Notes: a model not told the origin generated them from the letters alone. Positions 1 through 11,824 are shown, counted from the stretch's first letter. The stretch is DNA of 64,000 nucleotides from Klebsiella sp. BIGb0407 (GCF_024807845.1 NZ_JANUEQ010000003.1:496001-560000); one strand, 5' to 3'. Numbers and translations: made by a program.

Positions 1-165
1 ACCTGCCCCTTCCCGCGACCAAAAATAGATATACCCGCTGTGCTCCTGACGAAGCACCGCATGAAGCGCGGCTAATAAAGAAGGATTATCACCCGGCCAG
101 AAACTGGCAAAGGTTTCGTCATCAGGCAAATAAAGTGGCAGCGAAAGCTGCGCTGGCGTATTCAG
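1..165 (-). CDS. hda: Hda, DnaA-regulatory inactivator (5' part only, runs off the window)
   Basis: Hda is an AAA+ protein that, with the DNA-loaded sliding clamp, stimulates ATP hydrolysis by DnaA and prevents re-initiation of replication. The 55 codons present match the E. coli N-terminus, including the clamp-binding motif QLSLPL near the start and [15 protein letters not shown]. The start is taken as CTG (complement of 163-165), as known for E. coli Hda: a GAGG Shine-Dalgarno lies just upstream of it. An in-frame ATG at 178-180 would add five residues but has no ribosome-binding site, and the GAGG falls inside that extension. The AAA+ motifs lie outside the window. Next to uraA on the same strand, as in E. 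coli. Confidence 0.9.
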   Translation of the reverse strand, partial: MNTPAQLSLPLYLPDDETFASFWPGDNPSLLAALHAVLRQEHSGYIYFWSREGAG

Positions 166-344
166 AATTACCTCAACCATAATCGGCAGAAAATCCGCAA
201 CAGTCTACCACAGAATCCAGGCGTTTTCGAAGCACGTAACACAATATGAGGTAGATTCTACTGCTGAAGAAAAAATGTCAGCGCTTTATTCGAGGAAGGG
301 AAAGTTCAGGGCAATCATCTGATTTTACCGTTCGGTTTACGTAT

Positions 345-370
345 AAAGGCTCGTAAGTTTACGAGCCTTT
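345..370 (-). terminator. Hairpin downstream of uraA
   Basis: Twelve-base arms (AAAGGCTCGTAA and its complement) meet around a two-base centre. The stem ends in short T runs on both strands, so it can stop transcription leaving uraA towards hda. Confidence 0.65.
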
Positions 371-397
371 ATCATCATTCAGTGTCAGAGCAACGTA

Positions 398-1675
398 TTA
401 GTCGACATCATGCGCATCGAGCACTTCTTCTTCCGGAATAACCAGACTAATTACGTGGAACAGTAAGCTAAGAATAACCCCAACAATTGTTGCCAGCGCC
501 ATGCCTTTCAGCTCTGCTGCGCCAATGTGTATTTTAGCGCCACTGACCCCAATAATCAGGATAATTGAAGTCAGGATCAGGTTTTTGGCCTTACTGAAAT
601 CAACTTTAGACTCAATTAAAACCCGGATACCCGAAGCGCCTATTACTCCATACAACAAGAGCGAAACGCCTCCCATCACTGGAACCGGGATAACCTGAAT
701 CGCTGCTGCCAGTTTACCAATACAGGAAAGCAGGATAGCGAAAATCGCCGCACCGCCGATAACCCAGGTTGAGTAAACGCGCGTGATGGCCATGACACCA
801 ATATTTTCACCATAAGTGGTGTTCGGCGTTGAACCAAAGAACCCGGAGAACACGGTTGAAATGCCGTTGGCAAACATAGAGCGATGCAGGCCAGGGTTAT
901 GGAGTAAGTCCTTTTTAACGATATTCGCCGTGACGACCAGATGCCCGACGTGCTCAGCAATAACCACCAGGGCGGCGGGTAAAATAGTGAAAACAGCAAA
1001 CCATTCAAAGCGTGGCGTATAGAAGGTTGGAAGAGCAAACCAGTGAGCGTCACGGATTGCCGTGGTATCAACTATGCCCATCCCAAAAGAGAGCGCGTAG
1101 CCGACCAGGACTCCGATAAGAATCGGAATAATAGCCATAAAGCCACGGAATAATACCGACCCTAATACCGTAACGCTAAGGGTTACCAGCGAGATAAAAA
1201 TGGTCGTGCCATCAGGGGCGACACCATCAGCGGGTAATAATCCCGCCATATTTGCCGCGACGCCTGCCAGTTCCAGGCCGATAACAGCAACAATAGCGCC
1301 CATTGCCGCAGGTGGGAACATCACGGTCAGCCAGCCGGTACCGGCAACTTTAACGATAAGCGACACCAGACAAAACAATACCCCACACATAATAAAGCCG
1401 CCAAGAGCGACTTCATATCCGAGTGGTAGCAGTAACAGTACCGGGGAAATAAAGGCAAAGCTCGACCCCAGATAAGCGGGTATTTTGCCCTTACAAATAA
1501 ATAAGTACAGCAGAGTACCAATACCGTTAAACAGCAGAACTGTAGCTGGGTTTATCTGAAACAGAATGGGAACCAGAACGGTTGCCCCAAACATCGCAAA
1601 CAGATGCTGAAGACTCAACGGAATCGTTTGCAATAATGGTGGTCTTTCACTTACCCCGATAGCGCGGCGGGCCAT
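398..1675 (-). CDS. uraA: Uracil:proton symporter UraA
   Basis: Inner-membrane uracil importer of the NCS2 family (nucleobase:cation symporter 2; 14 membrane segments in a 7+7 inverted repeat). At 425 aa it is close to the 429 aa of E. coli UraA. The residues that bind uracil and the proton in the E. coli structure keep their numbering: E241 and H245 in the segment EHVGHLVV, and E290 in NTTYGENIG. It lies 84 bp downstream of upp, which converts the imported uracil to UMP. A strong terminator hairpin sits between them and probably sets the upp to uraA expression ratio. Confidence 0.97.
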   Translation of the reverse strand: MARRAIGVSERPPLLQTIPLSLQHLFAMFGATVLVPILFQINPATVLLFNGIGTLLYLFICKGKIPAYLGSSFAFISPVLLLLPLGYEVALGGFIMCGVLFCLVSLIVKVAGTGWLTVMFPPAAMGAIVAVIGLELAGVAANMAGLLPADGVAPDGTTIFISLVTLSVTVLGSVLFRGFMAIIPILIGVLVGYALSFGMGIVDTTAIRDAHWFALPTFYTPRFEWFAVFTILPAALVVIAEHVGHLVVTANIVKKDLLHNPGLHRSMFANGISTVFSGFFGSTPNTTYGENIGVMAITRVYSTWVIGGAAIFAILLSCIGKLAAAIQVIPVPVMGGVSLLLYGVIGASGIRVLIESKVDFSKAKNLILTSIILIIGVSGAKIHIGAAELKGMALATIVGVILSLLFHVISLVIPEEEVLDAHDVD

Positions 1676-1722
1676 GATGCTTTCCTCTAAGTATTATTAT
1701 GACGTGTATTGTTGTTATAAAA

Positions 1723-1753
1723 ATCAAAAAAAAGCCGACTTCTCAGTCGGCTT
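1723..1753 (-). terminator. Rho-independent terminator/attenuator between upp and uraA
   Basis: Read on the minus strand, a 9-bp stem AAGCCGACT/AGTCGGCTT with loop GAGA is followed by a run of T. It lies directly behind the upp stop codon, so uraA is reached only by read-through or from its own promoter. Confidence 0.85.
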
Positions 1754-1759
1754 ATTGAA

Positions 1760-2386
1760 TTACTTGGTACCAAATATCTTATCGCCTGCGTCACCGAGGC
1801 CAGGGATGATGTATCCGTGTTCGTTTAACCCTTGGTCAATCGATGCGGTATAGAGCTCAACATCCGGATGCGCTTTCTCCAGCGCTTCAATACCTTCCGG
1901 TGCGGCAACCAGCACCAGGACCTTGATACTGACGCAACCTGCTTTTTTCAACAGATCAATAGTGGCTATCATTGAGCCACCGGTAGCGAGCATCGGGTCA
2001 ACGACCAATGCCATACGCTCTTCTATATTAGAAACCAGCTTCTGGAAGTAAGGAACAGGCTTGAGCGTTTCTTCATCACGGTAAATGCCGACAACGCTGA
2101 TACGTGCACTTGGGACATTTTCCAGCACGCCTTCCATCATGCCAAGACCAGCACGCAGAATAGGCACAACGGTAATTTTCTTACCCTTGATCTGTTCTAT
2201 CTCAACCGGACCGTTCCAACCGTCAATAGTCACGGTTTCTGTTAGTAAATCCGCAGTAGCTTCATAAGTCAGCAAACTGCCGACTTCTGAGGCGAGTTCA
2301 CGAAAGCGCTTAGTACTGATGTCATTCTCACGCATCAGGCCTAACTTATGTTTGACGAGTGGGTGTTTCACTTCCACGATCTTCAT
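1760..2386 (-). CDS. upp: Uracil phosphoribosyltransferase
   Basis: Cytoplasmic enzyme of pyrimidine salvage: uracil + PRPP gives UMP + PPi. At 208 aa it has the family length. The PRPP-binding loop is seen as [11 protein letters not shown] (about residues 128-138), and the uracil-binding C-terminal part contains the motif [12 protein letters not shown]. The start codon follows a purine-rich GGGGAGAAAGAG. It is the first gene of the upp-uraA unit and is transcribed divergently from purM. Confidence 0.97.
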   Translation of the reverse strand: MKIVEVKHPLVKHKLGLMRENDISTKRFRELASEVGSLLTYEATADLLTETVTIDGWNGPVEIEQIKGKKITVVPILRAGLGMMEGVLENVPSARISVVGIYRDEETLKPVPYFQKLVSNIEERMALVVDPMLATGGSMIATIDLLKKAGCVSIKVLVLVAAPEGIEALEKAHPDVELYTASIDQGLNEHGYIIPGLGDAGDKIFGTK

Positions 2387-2506
2387 ACTCTTTCTCCCCG
2401 AGATAGTCTGGCATAAAAAAAATCGCCGGATTATACCGCTTTTTGACGGTTGTGCTACATGTATTGCATCAGGTTCTGGTTAATCATTCAGAATAGTCGA
2501 GATTGA

Positions 2507-3642
<1,136 letters not shown>

Positions 3643-3643
<1 letters not shown>

Positions 3644-4281
3644 TGAAAAATATTGTGGTGCTGGTATCCGGTAGTGGATCTAATCTACAGGCAATTATTG
3701 ACGCCTGTGAGCAACAGAAGATTAACGGCACCATTCGCGCGGTGTTCAGTAATAAGGCCGATGTTTTTGGTCTTGAGCGAGCGCGTGATGCCGGTATCCC
3801 GGCTTTTTCATTACAGCCTCGTGACTACGCAACCCGTGAAGCATTTGATAATCAGCTCATCACTGAAATTGACGCCTGGGATCCTGACCTCGTGGTTCTG
3901 GCAGGATATATGCGTATTTTGAGCCCGGTTTTTGTTACGCACTACAGTGGACGGCTGTTAAATATTCATCCGTCCTTGTTACCGAAATATCCCGGGCTGC
4001 ATACCCATCAACAGGTACTAGAGAATGGCGACCAGGAACACGGCACTTCAGTGCATTTTGTCACTGAGGAGCTGGATGGCGGGCCGATTATTCTGCAGGC
4101 TAAAATCCCGGTATTTCCTGAAGATGAAGAAAGCGACATTTTTGCCCGCGTTCAGCATCAGGAGCACGCGATTTATCCCTTAGTGGTTAGCTGGTTTGTC
4201 GATGGTCGCTTAGCGATGCGGGATAACGCCGCATGGCTCGATAATGTGCGTCTTCCACCGCAAGGTCACGCTGCCGACTGA
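3643..4281 (+). CDS. purN: Phosphoribosylglycinamide formyltransferase 1
   Basis: Third step of purine synthesis: transfers a formyl group from 10-formyl-THF to GAR. 212 aa, as in E. coli. Visible motifs are the N-terminal VLVSGSGSNLQAII phosphate-binding loop, the catalytic NIHPSLLPKYPG (Asn and His) and the substrate/folate loop HFVTEELDGGPII with the conserved Asp. It overlaps purM by one base and is followed by a strong terminator. Confidence 0.97.
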
Positions 4282-4294
4282 TGCGTCTGTTCTC

Positions 4295-4325
4295 TTTTTA
4301 ACCCCCCTTGCCGGGGGTTAAAAAT
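4295..4325 (+). terminator. Terminator of purMN
   Basis: Twelve-base arms TTTTTAACCCCC and GGGGGTTAAAAA around a six-base loop. A/T runs flank both sides, so it may work in both directions. Confidence 0.9.
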
Positions 4326-4444
4326 CTCGGCTACCCAGTATTGCTAACTAATAAATTTATTTTCACTGTTGCCCCCCTCCCTCTTACTCACCAAAGCTTT
4401 CAATCTATTAAAAAAATTCATTTTTTTACTTTTTTCTCATCTTA

Positions 4445-4462
4445 CTGTCATAATTCTGTCAG
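4445..4462 (+). promoter_or_regulatory. Pho box upstream of ppk
   Basis: CTGTCATAATTCTGTCAG carries the two CTGTCA direct repeats, 11 bp apart, that form a PhoB site (consensus CTGTCATAWAWCTGTCAY). It ends 104 bp before ppk, implying induction of polyphosphate metabolism on phosphate limitation. Confidence 0.8.
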
Positions 4463-4566
4463 ATACTTTAATTAATGAAGTTGGACATTTTTTTTGAAAG
4501 CTCGCCATAATAAGTAACGTGACGATGACAATATTGTCGTCTCTACGTAAGAGAATGTGAGGACTA

Positions 4567-6627
4567 ATGGGTCAGGATAAGTTGTATATCGAAAAAGAGC
4601 TGAGTTGGTTAACCTTTAACGAACGTGTTCTGCAGGAAGCGGCAGATAAAACCAATCCGCTTATCGAACGAATGCGCTTTCTCGGCATCTATTCCAATAA
4701 CCTCGATGAGTTCTACAAAGTACGATTTGCTGAGTTAAAACGACGGATATTGATTAGTGAAGAGCAAGGATTGTCGTCTAATCAACGCCATTTGCTGAAT
4801 AAAATTCAGGCTCGCGTACTTAAAGCTGACCAGGAGTTTGACGGCCTGTATAACGATCTGTTGCTGGAAATGGCGCGTAACCAGATTTTCCTGATCAATG
4901 AACGTCAGTTATCGCTCAACCAGCAATCATGGTTACGCAGCTTCTTCAAACATCAATTACGTCCTTATATCACCCCTATTCTGATCAATCGTGACACTGA
5001 CTTGGTGCAGTTTCTGAAAGATGACTACACCTATCTGGCCGTTGAAATTATGCACGGCGAAGATATTCGTTACGCTTTACTCGAAATTCCGTCAGATAAA
5101 GTTCCGCGTTTTGTTAACTTGCCGCCGGAAGCCCCACGCCGTCGCAAGCCAATGATTTTGCTTGATAACATTTTACGTTACTGCCTTGATGATATCTTTA
5201 AAGGGTTCTTTGATTATGATTCGCTGAATGCGTATTCAATGAAAATGACCCGTGATGCTGAATACGACTTGGTGACCGAAATGGAATCCAGTCTGCTGGA
5301 GCTGATGTCTTCAAGTCTGAAGCAGCGTTTAACTGCTGAACCGGTGCGTTTTGTTTATCAGCGTGATATGCCAAAAGCTCTGGTTGAACTACTGTGCGAA
5401 AAACTGACCATCTCAAATTATGATTCCATCATCCCTGGTGGTCGTTATCATAATTTTAAAGATTTCATTGGTTTCCCGAATGTGGGCAAGGCTAATCTGG
5501 TAAACAAACCGTTACCACGGCTACGTCATACTTGGTTCGATCATTTCCGTAATGGCTTTGATGCTATTCGGGAGCGTGATGTATTGCTTTACTACCCCTA
5601 CCATACGTTTGAACACGTACTGGAACTACTACGCCAGGCCTCTTTCGATCCTAGCGTGTTAGCGATTAAAATTAACATCTACCGGGTAGCAAAAGACTCA
5701 CGCATTATCGAGTCCATTATCCACGCCGCCCATAACGGGAAAAAAGTTACGGTAGTGGTAGAGTTACAGGCACGCTTTGACGAAGCGGCGAATATTCACT
5801 GGGCCAAACGCCTGACAGAAGCCGGGGTACACGTTATCTTCTCCGCTCCAGGTCTGAAGATTCATGCCAAGCTGTTTCTTATTTCGCGTATGGAAGGTGA
5901 CGAGATTGTACGCTACGCGCACATCGGTACCGGTAACTTTAACGAAAAAACAGCGCGAATTTATACCGACTATTCGTTACTCACCGCAGATTCACGTATT
6001 ACCAACGAAGTTCGTCGAGTATTCAACTTCATAGAAAATCCTTATCGCCCGGTAACCTTTGACCATTTGCTTGTTTCGCCGCAAAATTCACGTCGTCTTC
6101 TCTATGATATGATTGATCGCGAAATTACCAATGCGCAGAATGGACAACCAGCCGGAATTACGCTTAAACTCAATAATCTGGTCGATAACGGCCTGGTAGA
6201 CAGACTGTATGCAGCATCAACTGCAGGAGTGAAGATTAACCTCCTGATCCGAGGAATGTGCTCATTAATTCCTGAGCTGAGCGGTGTCAGTGATAATATC
6301 AGTGTTATTAGTATTGTTGACCGTTTCCTCGAACATGACCGAGTCTATATCTTTGAAAACGGTGGCGATAAAAACGTCTTCCTTTCTTCTGCTGACTGGA
6401 TGACGCGTAATATTGACTATCGTATAGAGGTTGCTGTTCCGGTCCTCGATCCACGACTGAAAAAGCAGATGCTGGATATCATGGATATTCTGTTTAGTGA
6501 TACGGTGAAAGCACGCATCGTTGATAAAGAACTGAGTAATCGCTATGTACCGCGCGGCAACCGCCGTAAAGTACGTTCTCAATTAGCGATTTACGATTAC
6601 CTTAAATCTCTGGAACAACCTGAATAA
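4567..6627 (+). CDS. ppk: Polyphosphate kinase 1
   Basis: Membrane-associated enzyme that reversibly polymerises the gamma phosphate of ATP into polyphosphate. 686 aa against 688 in E. coli. The autophosphorylated histidine is H433 in GLKIHAKLF, and the second essential histidine is H590 in [12 protein letters not shown]. These lie in the two phospholipase D-like C-terminal domains; residues 1-105 form the N-terminal helical domain ([14 protein letters not shown]). ppx starts 6 bp after its stop, so kinase and exopolyphosphatase form one operon under the upstream Pho box. Confidence 0.97.
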   Translation: MGQDKLYIEKELSWLTFNERVLQEAADKTNPLIERMRFLGIYSNNLDEFYKVRFAELKRRILISEEQGLSSNQRHLLNKIQARVLKADQEFDGLYNDLLLEMARNQIFLINERQLSLNQQSWLRSFFKHQLRPYITPILINRDTDLVQFLKDDYTYLAVEIMHGEDIRYALLEIPSDKVPRFVNLPPEAPRRRKPMILLDNILRYCLDDIFKGFFDYDSLNAYSMKMTRDAEYDLVTEMESSLLELMSSSLKQRLTAEPVRFVYQRDMPKALVELLCEKLTISNYDSIIPGGRYHNFKDFIGFPNVGKANLVNKPLPRLRHTWFDHFRNGFDAIRERDVLLYYPYHTFEHVLELLRQASFDPSVLAIKINIYRVAKDSRIIESIIHAAHNGKKVTVVVELQARFDEAANIHWAKRLTEAGVHVIFSAPGLKIHAKLFLISRMEGDEIVRYAHIGTGNFNEKTARIYTDYSLLTADSRITNEVRRVFNFIENPYRPVTFDHLLVSPQNSRRLLYDMIDREITNAQNGQPAGITLKLNNLVDNGLVDRLYAASTAGVKINLLIRGMCSLIPELSGVSDNISVISIVDRFLEHDRVYIFENGGDKNVFLSSADWMTRNIDYRIEVAVPVLDPRLKKQMLDIMDILFSDTVKARIVDKELSNRYVPRGNRRKVRSQLAIYDYLKSLEQPE

Positions 6628-6633
6628 CGTACT

Positions 6634-8172
6634 ATGCCGCTATCAAACCCAACTCCCCGACCGCAGGAATTTGCTGCGGTTGATCTAGGTTCCAATAGTT
6701 TCCATATGGTGATTGCCCGTGTGGTTGATGGAGCGATGCAAATTATTGGTCGCCTCAAACAACGAGTACATCTGGCCGATGGTCTGGGCCCGGATGGCCG
6801 ATTAAATGAAGAGGCCATGGAGCGTGGGCTTTCGTGTCTGGCGCTTTTTGCTGAGCGCCTGCAAGGATTTAATGCTGATAATGTCTGTATTGTTGGAACG
6901 CACTCGCTGCGTGAAGCCAGCAATGCTGACGAATTTTTGCAGCGTGCTGCACAGGTTATTCCCTACCCAATAGAGATAATATCCGGAAATGAAGAAGCCC
7001 GGCTTATCTTTATGGGGGTTGAACATACTCAACCCGAGCGTGGGCGTAAGCTGGTAATTGATATTGGTGGTGGCTCCACTGAACTGGTCATAGGGGAAGA
7101 TTTTGAGCCCCTGTTAGTTGAAAGTCGTCGTATGGGCTGTGTCAGTTTTGCCCGACAATTCTTTCCTGATGGCAATATTACCGAAGCCAGTTTTAAACGC
7201 GCACGAATGACGGCAGTACAGAAGCTGGAGAATCTTGCCTGGCAGTTCCGCCTGAAAGGCTGGAAAGTTGCTCTTGGCGCTTCTGGCACCATCAAAACTG
7301 CCCATGAGATTTTGGTCGAAATGGGTGAAAAAGATGGCATGATCACCATAGAACGTCTGGAAATGTTGCAACGTGAAGTTCTGAAGTTTAAGAACGTTTC
7401 CGCGTTAAGCCTGCCAGGTCTTTCTGAAGAGCGTAAGTCGGTATTTATCTCCGGACTGGCGATTCTCTGTGGCGTTTTTGATTCTCTGGCGATTCGTGAA
7501 CTCCGCCTTTCTGACGGTGCGCTGCGTGAAGGTGTACTCTACGAAATGGAGGGACGCTTCCGTCATCAGGACGTGCGCATTCGTACGGCGCAGAGCCTGG
7601 CTGGGCAATACCATATCGATAGCGACCAGGCCAGACGCGTGCTGGAAACGGTTGAAAATCTTCATCAGCAATGGGAAGTGCAAAATCCGAAACTTGCCAA
7701 CCTGCAGCTGACCGCGCTGCTGAAATGGGCGGCTATGCTGCATGAAGTCGGGCTGAGCATTAATCACAGCGGATTACATCGTCACTCAGCCTATATTTTG
7801 CAAAACAGTAATCTGCCGGGCTTCACCCAGGAACAGCAGTTACTGATGGCTACTATGGTGCGTTATCATCGCCGAGTCGTCAGACTGGATGATTTCCCAC
7901 GCTTTACCCTGTTCAGAAAAAAATACTTCCTGCCATTGATTCAGATCCTGCGTCTGGCAGTCTTACTGAATAACCAGCGCCAGTCGACGACGACCCCGCC
8001 GACACTGACACTTGTCACTGATGAAAACCACTGGACGCTGCGTTTTCCTCATGACTGGTTTAGCCAGAATGCACTGGTTCAGTTAGATCTGGAAAGAGAA
8101 CAGCAGTACTGGGAAACCGTCCTTGACTGGAAACTCAGTATTGAAGAAGCGCCTCACATTCTCGATTTCTGA
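6634..8172 (+). CDS. ppx: Exopolyphosphatase
   Basis: Processively removes phosphate from polyphosphate ends and belongs to the Ppx/GppA branch of the actin/Hsp70 ATPase fold. 512 aa against 513 in E. coli. The phosphate-1 loop is [17 protein letters not shown], the second phosphate loop is [14 protein letters not shown], and the C-terminal HD-like helical domain carries [15 protein letters not shown]. Second gene of the ppk operon. Its terminator overlaps the end of the convergent pdeF. Confidence 0.97.
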   Translation: MPLSNPTPRPQEFAAVDLGSNSFHMVIARVVDGAMQIIGRLKQRVHLADGLGPDGRLNEEAMERGLSCLALFAERLQGFNADNVCIVGTHSLREASNADEFLQRAAQVIPYPIEIISGNEEARLIFMGVEHTQPERGRKLVIDIGGGSTELVIGEDFEPLLVESRRMGCVSFARQFFPDGNITEASFKRARMTAVQKLENLAWQFRLKGWKVALGASGTIKTAHEILVEMGEKDGMITIERLEMLQREVLKFKNVSALSLPGLSEERKSVFISGLAILCGVFDSLAIRELRLSDGALREGVLYEMEGRFRHQDVRIRTAQSLAGQYHIDSDQARRVLETVENLHQQWEVQNPKLANLQLTALLKWAAMLHEVGLSINHSGLHRHSAYILQNSNLPGFTQEQQLLMATMVRYHRRVVRLDDFPRFTLFRKKYFLPLIQILRLAVLLNNQRQSTTTPPTLTLVTDENHWTLRFPHDWFSQNALVQLDLEREQQYWETVLDWKLSIEEAPHILDF

Positions 8173-8201
8173 AAACCGCTCCATGATCAACAGGCCTTTC
8201 C

Positions 8202-8240
8202 AGGCCCATCGCTCTGATTCAGTGTGATGGGCCTTTGTTA
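8202..8240 (+). terminator. Terminator of ppk-ppx, overlapping the pdeF 3' end
   Basis: Nine-base arms AGGCCCATC and GATGGGCCT followed by TTGTTATTT. The right half lies inside the last codons of pdeF on the other strand, so the same bases encode the C-terminal residues GPSH of PdeF. Confidence 0.75.
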
Positions 8241-10480
8241 TTTAGCAGGCTATCCAGCGGCTGAGGGTAACTGACCTGATGGCCCTGAATATAATCAACG
8301 CCCAAAATAATCACCGCATCTTTGATGGCTTCTGTCTCTACACATTCCGCGATAATCTGCATTTTCTTGATCCGTGCCAGCTGACAGATAGAACTGACAA
8401 CCTGATAATCAAGACTGCTGCTGAGAATGTTACGGATAAAGTTGCCGTCTATTTTCAAAATGTCGGCATTCAGCTCTTTCAGACTGCTATAACTTCCGTA
8501 GCCGGTTCCAAAATCATCAATCGCTATGCGACATCCCATACTTTGCAACGCACTTAAGGTAACATTCGCCTGCGCCATATTAATCAGAGAATCACATTCT
8601 GTTATCTCAAAGATAATCTGCCACGGCTCAATATGATAATGGTCAAGTAATCGCCTGACTTCCTGAGGGAAATTTTCCCGGCATACTGATACCGGTGTCA
8701 GGTTAATAGAAAAACGACAACCGGGTAGCTGTTTACGATGCATGGCCATAAACGTTAAGGTGGCATTGAGAACCCAGCGATCAATTCGGGCAGATAAGCC
8801 AAACTCCTGAGCAACCGGCATAAACTTATTAGGCAGCAGCAGTTCATTATTGTCTCCCTGCATCCGGAGCAGAATTTCATAATAAATATCCCCCCGGACG
8901 CCTTCTATCGACTGTGCCATCAGCACAAAACGGCCATTATCCAGGGAGTACTGCAGGCGATTCATCATGTCGACTTTGTACTTCACATCATTCTGAACCG
9001 GGCTCGAACCTTGTGTTTTCAAGATTTCCGGACGGAATGTTGTCAGTGAACGCTCAGCCATGGTGCTCAGTTCACCCAGCAGTAAATAGAGATGAGAGAC
9101 AGGATGGCGGACATAGCAATAACTCAGCCCTATCTGTGGCTGGAGAGGCAATCCGTTCCAGATAAACCTGAACTTCCTTGCCCGCTGATAGAGTGCTTCA
9201 ATTTTATTCGGGGAAAATACCGGCTGTACGGGCTGATTACTGTGTTTCAAGCGCAGCACTAAACTCGATCCTGACAGGTGATAAACCAGCTCCTTTGGCA
9301 TCAGCTCTTTACGTAAAAATGCAGCCAGTTGCTGTTTGTACTGAATACGCAACATCACACCATAATTACGTCCAAGCAACTCCAAATCAGGGATAGTAAT
9401 TAAAGCAATAGCTGACCAGCTGTGCTGTTCTAAATCCCGGTTTAATGCCCGTAGATTAGGCATCTGCAAAACAGGATCGATATAGGCCAGTCGCCTGGCT
9501 TTATTATGCAAAATACGCTGACGCGTCGTGACTGCTGACACCAGATAAATTGTGACTGAAAAAACAGCGTTACAAGATGAGACTATCGCTAAATGCAGCT
9601 CAATGCCGATATCAGGCGACAGGTAATGATGGAATTGTGATGAAAGCAGGATCAGTAATAAGGTCCAGACATTGATAATAAAAAGAAAACCAAACCGCAT
9701 GGCCCCCCATAACATGACGGGAAGCATCAGAATCAAGGTGTAATCAGTATTAAAAATAGTACTCTCTTCACCGATTGGATTCAGGAGTAATACCATAAAA
9801 AAAACAATCAGGGCGCCCCAGAGGAGCATCTCAGCTAACGTCACGCCTTGTTGTTTCTGTGCCAGCATACGGCACCAAAAACTCTTTACAAACATTGGAT
9901 TAACAATGATTCGTAATAGATAATAGAAAAATGGCAACCCGGTCAGACAGCCCACTAAGACAGCCTGATAGTTGATTAACGTTCGAACCGTCCACAACAT
10001 TTCAGGGAAAGTTAAAAACTCCCGGTCGTACAAGCCCAGCAGTAAACCCGCTTCATAGAACAGCAAAAATAAGGTTCCATTCACCCAGACCAGCCAGAAC
10101 ATTCGCGCCAGTACCAGATTCAGCATATCGAAACGCACAGCACGACGCCGTGGTACAAAGACATGATAACAAAACCAGCTAATACTCAGTGGCACTAAGC
10201 AATGAAGTGTATAGATAAGAACGATCAGCTCGCCCTTTACGGGCAGATAACGAATCAGTAACGCAAGCGCTATACCCGGTAAAGCTGCCCAGCCGAACAG
10301 CATGACAAAAGCGGTCATCAGCGCCAGTGGCATATAGAGCAAGAAAACACGGCTACCATCAAGAAGAGTCTGGGCGCTTAAACCGGCGACGAGTGGCAGC
10401 AAGAGGCTTGGCAGGATAAGCGGCAGCGCCCACCAGTTATTTTTTGAACGTTGATACCAAAGAAATAAACGCATGCTCAT
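8219..10480 (-). CDS. pdeF: Cyclic di-GMP phosphodiesterase PdeF (MASE1-GGDEF-EAL)
   Basis: Inner-membrane protein that hydrolyses c-di-GMP. An N-terminal block of about eight hydrophobic segments (MASE1-like) is followed by a degenerate GGDEF domain (YIDPVLQMPNLRAL, with SGSS where GGDEF is expected, so not a cyclase) and an EAL domain. The EAL domain keeps the metal and catalytic signature: E in YYEILLRMQ, N in FSINLTPVS, E in FEITECDSL, IDDFGTGYGSYSSL and a K in DILKIDGNF. The start ATG at 10480 is chosen because GGAAGGGA lies 9 bp before it; a GTG at 10525 would add 15 residues. The length (753 aa) fits E. coli YfgF (747). Same position, convergent to ppx, as in E. coli. Confidence 0.92.
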   Translation of the reverse strand: MSMRLFLWYQRSKNNWWALPLILPSLLLPLVAGLSAQTLLDGSRVFLLYMPLALMTAFVMLFGWAALPGIALALLIRYLPVKGELIVLIYTLHCLVPLSISWFCYHVFVPRRRAVRFDMLNLVLARMFWLVWVNGTLFLLFYEAGLLLGLYDREFLTFPEMLWTVRTLINYQAVLVGCLTGLPFFYYLLRIIVNPMFVKSFWCRMLAQKQQGVTLAEMLLWGALIVFFMVLLLNPIGEESTIFNTDYTLILMLPVMLWGAMRFGFLFIINVWTLLLILLSSQFHHYLSPDIGIELHLAIVSSCNAVFSVTIYLVSAVTTRQRILHNKARRLAYIDPVLQMPNLRALNRDLEQHSWSAIALITIPDLELLGRNYGVMLRIQYKQQLAAFLRKELMPKELVYHLSGSSLVLRLKHSNQPVQPVFSPNKIEALYQRARKFRFIWNGLPLQPQIGLSYCYVRHPVSHLYLLLGELSTMAERSLTTFRPEILKTQGSSPVQNDVKYKVDMMNRLQYSLDNGRFVLMAQSIEGVRGDIYYEILLRMQGDNNELLLPNKFMPVAQEFGLSARIDRWVLNATLTFMAMHRKQLPGCRFSINLTPVSVCRENFPQEVRRLLDHYHIEPWQIIFEITECDSLINMAQANVTLSALQSMGCRIAIDDFGTGYGSYSSLKELNADILKIDGNFIRNILSSSLDYQVVSSICQLARIKKMQIIAECVETEAIKDAVIILGVDYIQGHQVSYPQPLDSLLNNKGPSH

Positions 10481-10804
10481 ACGCGATAGTCCCTTCCGGA
10501 CTGGATTTTCTGCCACAAGTAACACCGACTCATTTTTTCATCCATGTCATATTGATACGCATAAGAGGCAGAAAATTGTAACCGGAAAAGGATGATTATA
10601 AGAACTTTAAAGTATTACCAAATATGCCCTGTTTTACCAGAAAGGAATACTCTGGCAGTCTCGTTCTTCCCGGTCTAAAATTGATGGGAAATTTAGCGTC
10701 CCAGGCTCGCGAAAAATTGACCTGAGATGTTCCCTGTGACTAAATACTCATATTCCCAGAACAATGGACTAATTCACAGCGCCCTTCAGGCGGTACAGGA
10801 TACA

Positions 10805-10993
10805 ATGATGCGAAACCGAAACAGATTCAATAGTCGTATGACGCGCATTATCCTTCTGATTAGTTTCATATTTTTATTTGGTCGTTTCGTATACTCTTCG
10901 ATTGGTGCCTGGTATCATCACCAGGATAAAAAAGAGCAAAATCAGCAACCTCAACAAAGCAGCCAATCCGTAGAACGTAATGATTCGTTATAA
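10805..10993 (+). CDS. yfgG: YfgG family small membrane protein (DUF2633)
   Basis: 62 aa with one membrane segment (IILLISFIFLFGRFVYSSIGAWY) and a polar Gln/Ser-rich tail. It closely follows E. coli YfgG (63 aa; RFNSRMTRI...SFIFFFGRF), which has been linked to nickel/cobalt tolerance. Two adjacent ATG codons (10805, 10808) follow AGGA; an ATG at 10727 would add 26 residues not found in E. coli YfgG and lacks a ribosome-binding site. It marks the left end of the conserved backbone before the accessory block. Confidence 0.85.
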   Translation: MMRNRNRFNSRMTRIILLISFIFLFGRFVYSSIGAWYHHQDKKEQNQQPQQSSQSVERNDSL

Positions 10994-10997
10994 GTTT

Positions 10998-11801
10998 TCA
11001 AGGCTCATCCAGAATCGTTCTCGCATAGAAAACCAGTCTCAGATGTTTGTCTTCATCAACAATAAATGAAGTATGATTAAAGGCAACCTCACCTTCTTCT
11101 GCCGTTCTGAATATTCGCACGCCTTCACAGCGCCCATGAACATCATGCTGGCTCCACAAGGTTTTAAAATCCCCCGAAATCTCGCTCAGCATAGCAACAA
11201 GATTTATCATATCTTCATCTTCCGGTGCCCGGGCAAAATCGCGTCGAAAGCTCGCTAACACCTGAGGAGCCTGAGCCGACCAGTCAACAATTGTGCTATT
11301 TAACTGGTCATCAGAAAATAGCATCCACAGCATATTTCTTTCCGACTCCGGGCGTTCAGTGAAACCAAAAAGAGAATCAGCGGCGGCATTCCAGCCCAGC
11401 ACATCCCAGCGCAAGTTGAGAATATAGGAAGGACGCCGGGTCAAATCGTCCAGTAACAGGCGGATCATCGGTGATAGCTGACAGCCTGTCTGGGCAGTCA
11501 TCGCCGGCGGGCGTTGGTGTGCCAGCAGAAACAGGTGGCGCCGTTCAATTTCGTCCAGTTTCATTACCCTGGACAGACTATCAAGAAAACTCGTGGATAC
11601 CCGAATACTGCGCCCCTGTTCAAGCCAGGTATACCAGGTAATACCAACCCCTGCGAGAGCCGCGACCTCTTCGCGACGCAAGCCTGGAGTCCGCCGCCGT
11701 TTTCCGGCAGGTAACCCGACATCCAGCGGGGAAAGAGATTCACGCCTGCTACGTAAAAAATCACCCAGCGCGCTATGTGTTCTGTCCAGTCGGTTACTCA
11801 G
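10998..11801 (-). CDS. XRE-type regulator with MmyB-like ligand domain
   Basis: Helix-turn-helix regulator of the family in which an N-terminal HTH (TPGLRREEVAALAGVGITWYT, roughly residues 40-100) is joined to an MmyB-like PAS-fold sensor domain (RPSYILNLRWDVLGWNAAA...) thought to bind a small hydrophobic ligand. The reading frame stays open well upstream of the first standard start (TTG at 11681) and encodes the usual family N-terminus (ALGDFLRSRRESLSPLDVGL). It has no ATG, GTG or TTG there. The best candidate is a CTG (complement of 11799-11801), six bases behind AGAGGT. Divergent from the MFS exporter, which it probably controls. Confidence 0.75.
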   Translation of the reverse strand: MSNRLDRTHSALGDFLRSRRESLSPLDVGLPAGKRRRTPGLRREEVAALAGVGITWYTWLEQGRSIRVSTSFLDSLSRVMKLDEIERRHLFLLAHQRPPAMTAQTGCQLSPMIRLLLDDLTRRPSYILNLRWDVLGWNAAADSLFGFTERPESERNMLWMLFSDDQLNSTIVDWSAQAPQVLASFRRDFARAPEDEDMINLVAMLSEISGDFKTLWSQHDVHGRCEGVRIFRTAEEGEVAFNHTSFIVDEDKHLRLVFYARTILDEP

Positions 11802-11824
11802 AATATCACCTCTAGTAATAGTAT

